Positions 6,810-11,408 of a stretch of 11,408 nt of DNA are shown here, piece after piece. Each line of letters starts with the position of its first letter. Position 1 is the first letter of the stretch. The translations under genes were made by a program, and so were the position numbers. Under the pieces are notes generated by a model. That model did not search any database, was not told the DNA's origin, and was given only the letters and a program-made list of their open reading frames with translations. Source of the DNA: DATILI01 sp035476635 (GTDB lineage: Bacteria; Pseudomonadota; Gammaproteobacteria; Burkholderiales; Burkholderiaceae_C); assembly GCA_035476635.1 (NCBI GenBank), contig DATILI010000151.1, forward strand, positions 1 through 11,408, given 5' to 3'.

Positions 6810-6833
6810 CTGGGCACCGCAAGCGATGCCCAG
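6810..6833 (-). other. Strong intra-operon hairpin between rubrerythrin and the Fe-S gene
   Basis: On the minus strand CTGGGCATCGC (6833-6823) and GCGGTGCCCAG (6820-6810) can pair over 10-11 positions with one G:U wobble and a very short TT-centred loop. It starts 16 nt after the rubrerythrin stop and no T-run follows. A 3' mRNA-stabilising or processing structure, or a partial terminator, would fit better than a full stop. Confidence 0.6.
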
Positions 6834-6849
6834 CAAACAGGACCCTGGT

Positions 6850-7272
6850 TCAGTCCACCAGTTCGTTCAAGGCCTTGGTGTAGCGGTTCGCGTGCGAGCG
6901 CTCGGCCTTGGCCAGCGTTTCGAACCAGTCGGCCACTTCGTCGTGGCCCTCTTCGCGCGCGGTCTTGGCCATGCCCGGGTACATGTCGGTGTACTCATGG
7001 GTTTCGCCGGCCACCGCGGCCTTGAGGTTGTCGCGCGTAGGGCCGATGGGCAGGCCGGTGGCCGGGTCGCCGCATTGCTCCAGCCACTCGAGGTGGCCGT
7101 GCGCATGGCCGGTTTCACCTTCCGCGGTCGAGCGGAACAGCGCCGCCACGTCGTTCTGGCCTTCGATGTCGGCCTTGTTTGCGAAGTACAGGTAGCGACG
7201 GTTTGCCTGGGATTCGCCGGCGAATGCGGCTTTCAGGTTCTCTTCCGTCTTGGAGCCTTTGAGTGCTGCCAT
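6850..7272 (-). CDS. Rubrerythrin without a rubredoxin domain
   Basis: A 140-aa four-helix ferritin-like diiron protein. Ligand residues are readable at positions close to Desulfovibrio rubrerythrin: Glu20 (AGESQANRRY), Glu53 and His56 (EGETGH), Glu90 and Glu93 (AGETHEY), and Glu124 with His127 (AERSH). The family reduces hydrogen peroxide to water in the cytoplasm, usually with electrons passed through a C-terminal rubredoxin domain. Here the protein ends straight after the fourth helix and has only one Cys (67), so no rubredoxin iron site exists and an external donor is required. The ATG at 7272 has an excellent AGGAG site; in-frame extension upstream lacks one. It is the first gene of the operon with the Fe-S and DUF3501 proteins. 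Confidence 0.95.
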   Translation of the reverse strand: MAALKGSKTEENLKAAFAGESQANRRYLYFANKADIEGQNDVAALFRSTAEGETGHAHGHLEWLEQCGDPATGLPIGPTRDNLKAAVAGETHEYTDMYPGMAKTAREEGHDEVADWFETLAKAERSHANRYTKALNELVD

Positions 7273-7339
7273 GGGAAATCTCCTAGTGGGTTGACCAAGC
7301 TGACTCGTTGCCAGAAGAAAGTGGGGCAAGTCAGCGCTC

Positions 7340-7369
7340 TTTCTACGCCTCGAACACGCTGTGCGTCAA
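7340..7369 (-). promoter_or_regulatory. Candidate sigma70 promoter for the rubrerythrin operon
   Basis: On the minus strand TTGACG (7369-7364, 5/6 to -35) is followed after 18 bp by TAGAAA (7345-7340, 4/6 to -10). The start would be near 7333, giving a leader of about 60 nt to the ATG at 7272. This is a consensus match only. Confidence 0.4.
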
Positions 7370-7429
7370 AGACGATTGCAGCGTAGTCCCGTTAGGGCCC
7401 TACGTCTAATTGGCTGCATCAATTCTCAT

Positions 7430-7455
7430 TATTTAGTTTAACTATCGACTAAATA
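7430..7455. promoter_or_regulatory. Candidate operator: perfect 8-bp inverted repeat
   Basis: TATTTAGT (7430-7437) and ACTAAATA (7448-7455) are exact reverse complements separated by 10 bp, a geometry common for dimeric transcription factors. The inner segment 7435-7445 is itself a palindrome (TAGTT-T-AACTA). The site lies roughly 80-120 bp upstream of both proposed starts, so it could serve either operon. The regulator is unknown. Confidence 0.5.
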
Positions 7456-7501
7456 CTATCGATATCAATTATCAACAGAAGACAGGCCGGGCCGCAACCG
7501 A

Positions 7502-7530
7502 TTGGCAATTCCGGGAAATTACGATACAGT
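7502..7530 (+). promoter_or_regulatory. Candidate sigma70 promoter for the VOC/Bug/monooxygenase cluster
   Basis: TTGGCA (7502-7507, 5/6) and TACAGT (7525-7530, 4/6) are separated by exactly 17 bp. The start would be near 7537 and the leader about 40 nt to the ATG at 7577. This also argues against the in-frame start at 7502, which would lie inside the promoter. Confidence 0.5.
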
Positions 7531-7576
7531 AAATGAATTACGCATTGTTAAATCCCGATCCAAACCGGAGACATCC

Positions 7577-8203
7577 ATGACCGCAGTTTTGAAGAGCGAC
7601 ACCGCACTGCCGGCGCCGGCGCCGATCCACCAGCTTCACCACTACGCCTACCGGGCCAAGGACGCCGAGGAAACGCGCCACTTCTATGAGGACATCCTGG
7701 GCCTGCCGCTGTATCACATCATCCAGAGCGACTACGTTCCCAGCACCGGCGAATACTGTCCGTACACGCACTTCTTTTTCCGCCTGCAAGACGGTTCATT
7801 CATCGCCTTTTTCGATCTCGGCAACGACGAGGCGGCGCTGCCATCGCCGAATACGCCGCTGTGGGTCAACCATATTTCGTTCCGTGTCGATTCGCAGCAG
7901 GCGCTCAGGGACATGAAAGCGCGGCTGGAGGCGCACGGCGTGGAAGTGCTGGGCATCACCGACCACCACATCTTTCACAGCATCTATTTCTTCGACCCCA
8001 ACGGTGTGCGCCTGGAATTGACGGCCCAGCTGGCCGACGAGTTCCAGATGCTGCAGGAAAGCAAGACCACCCATGCGCGGCTCAACGAATGGACCGCGCG
8101 CAAGGAACAGTGGCGCAAAGACCGCGCTTCCGGCAAGGCCGCCGATGCGCTGAAGCCCCAGACCAACGACCGCCCGGAATTCACAGGCACGCCGCCCGCC
8201 TGA
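7577..8203 (+). CDS. VOC superfamily protein (glyoxalase/extradiol dioxygenase fold)
   Basis: A 208-aa protein with one vicinal-oxygen-chelate module at about residues 18-150. The likely metal triad is His22 (LHHYAYRAKD), His99 (LWVNHISFRV) and Glu147 (DPNGVRLEL), the arrangement of type I extradiol dioxygenases and glyoxalase-like enzymes. His134 next to SIYFFDPNG could be a catalytic base (inference). Residues 160-208 form a charged, probably helical and disordered tail outside the fold. With a Bug receptor and FAD monooxygenase downstream, the likely role is on a ring-cleavage or later intermediate of aromatic breakdown, but a lyase or isomerase activity is equally possible. The ATG at 7577 has a CGGAG site six bases upstream; the longer in-frame start at 7502 has none and lies within the proposed promoter. 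Confidence 0.87.
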   Translation: MTAVLKSDTALPAPAPIHQLHHYAYRAKDAEETRHFYEDILGLPLYHIIQSDYVPSTGEYCPYTHFFFRLQDGSFIAFFDLGNDEAALPSPNTPLWVNHISFRVDSQQALRDMKARLEAHGVEVLGITDHHIFHSIYFFDPNGVRLELTAQLADEFQMLQESKTTHARLNEWTARKEQWRKDRASGKAADALKPQTNDRPEFTGTPPA

Positions 8204-8254
8204 CGAAACCGGGCATCCCGCACGCACCCCTCGCAACCGCCCCGAAGAGCAGGC

Positions 8255-8273
8255 GCGGCGGGCCGCCCTTTTT
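8255..8273 (+). terminator. Weak possible terminator after the VOC gene
   Basis: A short GC-only stem, GCGG-CGGG-CCGC (8255-8266), is followed by CC and five T (8269-8273). The stem is only 4-5 bp, so termination would probably be partial. A second inverted repeat, GTCGCA (8274-8279) with TGCGAC (8286-8291), follows without a T-run. Both fall in the 133-bp gap before the Bug gene. Confidence 0.35.
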
Positions 8274-8325
8274 GTCGCATCGCCCTGCGACCTTGCTTCC
8301 CCGCTATTTCCCCAACGACTTCCCC

Positions 8326-8339
8326 AGGAGACAAACTTG
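8326..8339 (+). promoter_or_regulatory. Ribosome site that fixes a TTG start for the Bug gene
   Basis: AGGAG at 8326-8330 lies six bases ahead of TTG at 8337-8339. No ATG occurs in frame until after the signal-peptide charges, so the TTG must be the initiator. Confidence 0.8.
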
Positions 8340-9314
8340 CACAAGCTGATTTCCCTCACCCGCCGTGTATTGATGCTCGCGCTGCTGGCCACCGCCGCCA
8401 GTGCCCAGGCCCAGCCCTATCCGAACAAACCTGTCAAATGGGTCGTCGGCTACCCGGCAGGCGGCGGCACCGACTTTCTGGCCCGCACCATCGCCGCGCA
8501 GTTGACCAGCCAGGTCGGCCAGCAGGTCGTGATCGACAACCGCCCCGGTGCGGGAGCGATCATCGGCGCGGACATCACCGCCAAGTCGCCCGGCGACGGC
8601 TACACCGTGTTCACCGCCGACAACGGCGTGCTGGTCTACAACCCTGCCCTGTACAAGAAGCTGCCCTATGACCCGGCCAGGGATTTCGCACCGATCGGCC
8701 TGATGGCGCGCGCCCCGCTGCTGCTGGTGGCCGCGCCCAACGCCGGCATCAAGGACGCCAAGGAGCTGCTGGCCGCGGCCAAGGCCAGCCCCGGCAAGCT
8801 GAGCTACGGCTCGCCCGGCAACGGCAGCCCGCACCATCTGGCGATGGAGCTGCTCAAGAGCCGCACCGGCCTGTTCATCGTGCACGTGCCCTACCGCGGC
8901 GCGGCGCCTGCGCTGCAAGACGTGATGGGCGGCCAGATTCCGCTGATGATGGTGGACACCTCCAGCGGCATGAGTGCCATCAAATCGGGCAAGCTGCTGC
9001 CGCTCATGATCTTGTCGGGCAAGCGCATTGCCCAGCTCCCCGATGTGCCGACCATGGCCGAGCTCGGCTTCAAGGATGTCGAGGCCTACGCCTGGCAAGG
9101 CCTGGTGGTGCCGGCCAGTACGCCCAAGGACGTGCAGGCCCGGCTCACGCGCGAAATGCAGGCGGCGCTTGGCAACGCCGAGGTCAAGAAGAAACTCTTT
9201 GAAGCGGCCTGGGACCCGGTGCCCAGCGATGCGAATGCGATGGCCGCCTACACCGCCTCGGAAACCAAGGTCTGGCACAAGCTCATCAAGGAACGCGGCA
9301 TCACGATGGAGTGA
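8337..9314 (+). CDS. Bug-family tripartite tricarboxylate transporter substrate-binding protein
   Basis: A 325-aa periplasmic binding protein of the Bug/TctC family. The signal peptide covers about residues 1-25: basic MHKLISLTRR, hydrophobic core LMLALLATA, and cleavage at ASA-QA or AQA-QP. The mature protein opens with YPNKPVKWVVGYPAGGGTDFLAR (about 28-50), the typical Bug start and first ligand loop. GSPGNGSPHHLAMELL (around 158-175) is the second ligand loop, and the late PDVPTMAELG motif is also typical. It would bind an organic acid and hand it to a TctAB-type membrane pair, or act as a sensor; no tctA or tctB gene is in the window, which is usual for Bug proteins. It starts at TTG with a strong AGGAG. 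Its place between the VOC and monooxygenase genes suggests the ligand is the substrate of that pathway. Confidence 0.95.
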   Translation: MHKLISLTRRVLMLALLATAASAQAQPYPNKPVKWVVGYPAGGGTDFLARTIAAQLTSQVGQQVVIDNRPGAGAIIGADITAKSPGDGYTVFTADNGVLVYNPALYKKLPYDPARDFAPIGLMARAPLLLVAAPNAGIKDAKELLAAAKASPGKLSYGSPGNGSPHHLAMELLKSRTGLFIVHVPYRGAAPALQDVMGGQIPLMMVDTSSGMSAIKSGKLLPLMILSGKRIAQLPDVPTMAELGFKDVEAYAWQGLVVPASTPKDVQARLTREMQAALGNAEVKKKLFEAAWDPVPSDANAMAAYTASETKVWHKLIKERGITME

Positions 9315-9368
9315 TCGATCCAGCTCCCTTGGCACCCACAATCATTCATATACTGCAAAGGAACCAGC

Positions 9369-11129
9369 ATGCAGGAGCCCTCCATGCCATCCGACTACGC
9401 CGCCACCTCCTTTACCAACGGCTATGAGTTCACGCAAGGCACGGGCTACAAGTTGCCGGAGTACCCGTTCGTCGAACCCGAAGAGCTGAAGACCGGCAAG
9501 GCCAGCCGCCATCCTGTGGTCATCGTCGGCGGCGGCATCACCGGCCTGACCCTGGCCTGCGCGTTGGCGCGCCAGGGCGTTAAGGCGGTGCTGCTGGACG
9601 AAGACAACACGGTGGGCGTCAAGGGCGCCTCGTCGCGCGGCATCTGCTACACGCAGAAGTCGCTGGAGATCTTCCACCGCCTGGGCGTCTACCCGCCGAT
9701 CGCGGCCAAGGGCGTGCAGTGGAGCGTGGGCCGCACCTTTGCCGGCAAGGACGAGGTGTATTCGTTCGACCTGGCGCGGCAAAGCGCCTATACCTTGTCG
9801 ACCCAGCCGCCCTTCATCAACATCCAGCAGTTCTACATCGAAGGCTATCTGGTCGAGCGCGTCTATCAGCTTGGCCATGTCGACCTGCGCTGGCAAAGCC
9901 GCGTTACGGCGTTCACCCAAGACAATGACGGCGCAACCCTGACGGTGCAAACGCCCGCGGGCAGCTACCAGATCGAGGCCGACCATGTGGTGGACGCCAC
10001 CGGCGCGCGCAGCCCGTTTCGCCAGTGGTGCCAGGCCAGTGTCACCGCCAAGAAGGGCGATGACCGCTGGTGCATTGCCGACGTGCGCTTTACCAAGCAC
10101 CCGCCGGTGGAGCGCCATACCTGGATCGAGGCGCCTTTCAACGAGAACCGCGCGGTCTGGCAGCACCTGATGGGCGACGAGGTCTGGCGCATCGACTACC
10201 AGATGGCGCCCGATGCCGACCCGGCCTACGTGAGCCGTGAGGATGTGGTGCGCGAACGGCTGGAACGCCAGTTCGGCAAGGACGTGGAAGTCGAGATCGT
10301 CTGGGTCGGGCCCTACGCCTACCGCAGCGAATGCATCGACAACATGCGCCATGGCCGCGTGTTCTTCATGGGCGACTCGGCCAAGGTGGTCAGCCCCTTC
10401 GGCGCGCGCGGCGGCAACACCGGCATCGCCGATGCCGACAACCTCGCCTGGAAGCTCGCCGCCGTGCTGCAGGGACGCGCCACCCCGAGTCTTCTGGACA
10501 GCTACCACGAGGAACGCCACGAGGCAGCGCAGCAAAACGTGCTGGTGACCAACCGCACGGCGCGCTTCCTGCGCCCGGCCGACGGCGTGGAGCGGGTGTT
10601 TCGCAGCGCGGCCATCAGCCTGGCCAAGCAGCATGTGTTCGCGCGCCAATTGGTCAACACCGGGCGCATGGCGGTGGCCAACCCGTACACCCGCTCCAGC
10701 GTTTGCGATGCCACGGGCGGCCAGTCGGTACAGAACGCCGCATTCACCTGGGGCCACGGTACGCCCGGAACGGACGGCACGCCCGCGGGCGCCCAGGGCG
10801 TGGTCAACGACCTGCTGCGCTGGGCCAATGGCCGCTTGCTGCTGCTGGTATTCGGCGACATGTCGGCCGACGCCTGCGCGCGCATCAAGCAGCTGAGCTT
10901 GAGCGCACCGGTGCGCGCCCTGCAGGTGGTAGGCCCCGATACACGCGCCCAGGCCCTGGAGCATGTGGTCGACCAGAACGCCAAGGGACAAGGCCACCTG
11001 CAGGCCGCCTGCCATGTATTCGGCCACGCCTGGGCGCTGGTGCGGCCCGACGGCTACCTGGTGGCCACCGGCGAAGCGGTGGACGGCCATCTGGTTGATG
11101 CCATCGGGCAGGCGATGGGAATGTCGTGA
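9369..11129 (+). CDS. FAD-dependent aromatic monooxygenase (group A, PHBH fold)
   Basis: A 586-aa flavoprotein hydroxylase of the phenol hydroxylase/MhpA-like type, using NAD(P)H and oxygen in the cytoplasm. Residues 50-78 form the FAD Rossmann unit with Gly54-x-Gly56-x-x-Gly59. VVDATGARSPFR (207-218) is the DG-motif region. RVFFMGDSAKVVSPFGARGG (330-349) and NTGIADADNLAWKL carry the GD motif that binds the FAD ribityl. Residues from about 450 form a C-terminal thioredoxin-like domain, as in phenol hydroxylase. Lys339 stands where most relatives have His (GDxAH). The first 45 residues before the Rossmann strand are an extension. Starts at 9369 (AAAGGAA upstream) and 9384 (CAGGAG upstream) are both credible. 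The substrate is unknown; a hydroxylated phenyl or pyridine acid would suit the neighbours. Confidence 0.9.
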   Translation: MQEPSMPSDYAATSFTNGYEFTQGTGYKLPEYPFVEPEELKTGKASRHPVVIVGGGITGLTLACALARQGVKAVLLDEDNTVGVKGASSRGICYTQKSLEIFHRLGVYPPIAAKGVQWSVGRTFAGKDEVYSFDLARQSAYTLSTQPPFINIQQFYIEGYLVERVYQLGHVDLRWQSRVTAFTQDNDGATLTVQTPAGSYQIEADHVVDATGARSPFRQWCQASVTAKKGDDRWCIADVRFTKHPPVERHTWIEAPFNENRAVWQHLMGDEVWRIDYQMAPDADPAYVSREDVVRERLERQFGKDVEVEIVWVGPYAYRSECIDNMRHGRVFFMGDSAKVVSPFGARGGNTGIADADNLAWKLAAVLQGRATPSLLDSYHEERHEAAQQNVLVTNRTARFLRPADGVERVFRSAAISLAKQHVFARQLVNTGRMAVANPYTRSSVCDATGGQSVQNAAFTWGHGTPGTDGTPAGAQGVVNDLLRWANGRLLLLVFGDMSADACARIKQLSLSAPVRALQVVGPDTRAQALEHVVDQNAKGQGHLQAACHVFGHAWALVRPDGYLVATGEAVDGHLVDAIGQAMGMS

Positions 11130-11133
11130 GACT

Positions 11134-11188
11134 TTGCGGGACAGACCGCAGACTGCACAGCAGGCCAGCTCTGTCCTCAACTGACCAG
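11134..11188 (+). repeat. Intergenic hairpin repeat, copy 2 (20-nt loop)
   Basis: The left arm TTGCGGGACAGACC (11134-11147) is identical to copy 1 on the minus strand at 5363-5401. The right arm GCTCTGTCC-TCAACTGACCAG (11168-11188) matches 19 of 21 bases. Between them is an unrelated 20-nt segment in place of TTCG. GGACAGA pairs with TCTGTCC. It starts 4 nt after the monooxygenase stop and ends 10 nt before the next ATG. Confidence 0.8.
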
Positions 11189-11198
11189 AAAGAGTCGT

Positions 11199-11405
11199 AT
11201 GAAAACCACCCTGAACTTCCAGGACGCCGACGCGTTCTACGAACAATTGCTGGACGCCCATGCCGGTCTCACACCGGCGCAGTCCGAGCTGCTGAACGCG
11301 CGGCTGATCCTGCTCCTGGCCAATCAGATCGGCGACGGCCGCATTCTCAAGGAGTGCCTGGAGGCGGCCCGCCAGGGCGCTGAAGAGGCTCAGTCCCCCT
11401 TGTAG
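11199..11405 (+). CDS. Small DUF2783-like protein
   Basis: A 68-aa, mostly helical soluble protein. The pattern FxDADAFYEQLLDAHAGL, then AQSELLNARLILLLANQIGD, then an Ala/Glu-rich helix resembles DUF2783, a small family of unknown function that I recall beside FAD monooxygenase genes in Burkholderiales; this is a memory-based call. It has no Cys, signal peptide or membrane segment. It follows the monooxygenase by 69 bp, the gap being nearly filled by the hairpin repeat, and has an AAAGAG ribosome site. A partner or stabiliser of the monooxygenase is a reasonable guess. The stop is three bases before the window ends. Confidence 0.7.
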   Translation: MKTTLNFQDADAFYEQLLDAHAGLTPAQSELLNARLILLLANQIGDGRILKECLEAARQGAEEAQSPL

Positions 11406-11408
11406 CCC

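Larger units (their letters stand above)
7273..7576. promoter_or_regulatory. Divergent control region between rubrerythrin and the VOC gene
   Basis: About 300 bp without a gene; the centre (about 7405-7480) is clearly AT-rich against the GC-rich surroundings. It holds a candidate minus-strand promoter (7340-7369), a candidate plus-strand promoter (7502-7530), an 8-bp inverted repeat (7430-7455) and a direct repeat ACTATCGA (7441-7448, 7455-7462). There is also a weaker imperfect hairpin at 7382-7404, with arms CGTAG/CTACG and CCC/GGG. No regulator gene is in the window. I see no convincing Fur or OxyR site by eye. Confidence 0.7.

Noticed and set aside
5447..6883. 478-codon open frame on the plus strand
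   Set aside because: It is the complement of the Fe-S protein gene, rich in His/Ala/Leu/Val without motifs, and is a coding-strand shadow.
8304..9341. 345-codon minus-strand frame opposite the Bug gene
   Set aside because: The plus strand encodes a complete Bug protein with a signal peptide; this frame has no motif.
9331..9354. Possible promoter ahead of the monooxygenase (TTGGCA and TATACT)
   Set aside because: The spacing is only about 14 bp and no better -35 lies at 17 bp; the TGGCAC also lacks the downstream TTGC needed for a sigma54 site.
9342..11261. 639-codon open frame on the minus strand, opposite the FAD monooxygenase
   Set aside because: It is antisense to a gene with clear FAD motifs, its translation is a low-complexity Ala/Arg/His/Gly/Val mix with no domain, and long antisense frames are expected with GC-rich third positions.

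Overview
The window looks like chromosome from a GC-rich betaproteobacterium, most likely Burkholderiales/Comamonadaceae. The reasons are high GC with strongly GC-biased third codon positions, a Bug-family periplasmic solute-binding protein (greatly expanded in that group), a long-form QueF, and the general character of the proteins. This assignment is inferred from content, not from a database match. There are 13 protein genes, no RNA genes, no CRISPR array and no recognisable insertion sequence.

Layout. (1) Positions 1-1211, plus strand: a promoter with an overlapping inverted repeat, a small two-helix membrane protein, and a crotonase-fold enzyme whose catalytic residues are those of delta3,5-delta2,4-dienoyl-CoA isomerase. 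(2) Positions 1251-4670, minus strand: a tight four-gene run read as yaaA (peroxide-stress protein), a 2-oxoglutarate/Fe(II) prolyl-4-hydroxylase-like dioxygenase, an alpha/beta hydrolase, and queF (preQ0 reductase of queuosine synthesis). (3) Positions 4691-7272, minus strand: rubrerythrin, a two-cluster [4Fe-4S]/CCG-domain protein and a DUF3501 protein, closed by an intrinsic terminator just before yaaA. (4) Positions 7273-7576: a divergent, locally AT-rich control region with a candidate promoter in each direction and a perfect 8-bp inverted repeat between them. (5) Positions 7577-11405, plus strand: a VOC-fold protein, a Bug receptor, a PHBH-fold FAD monooxygenase and a DUF2783-like small protein. 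This resembles a catabolic cluster for an aromatic or organic acid, and it may continue beyond the window.

How the genes may work together. The rubrerythrin has no rubredoxin domain of its own, so it needs an outside electron donor. The adjacent two-cluster Fe-S protein is the obvious candidate, with DUF3501 as an uncharacterised third partner. With YaaA just downstream, the left-centre of the window has a peroxide/iron theme. In the right-hand cluster the Bug protein would bind the substrate outside the cytoplasm, the FAD enzyme would hydroxylate it, and the VOC protein may act on a later intermediate.

The most unexpected signal is a pair of near-identical hairpin elements (5363-5401 minus, 11134-11188 plus). 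They share both arms but have different loops. Each fills the gap between two co-directional genes, in the same orientation and at almost the same distance from the downstream start codon.
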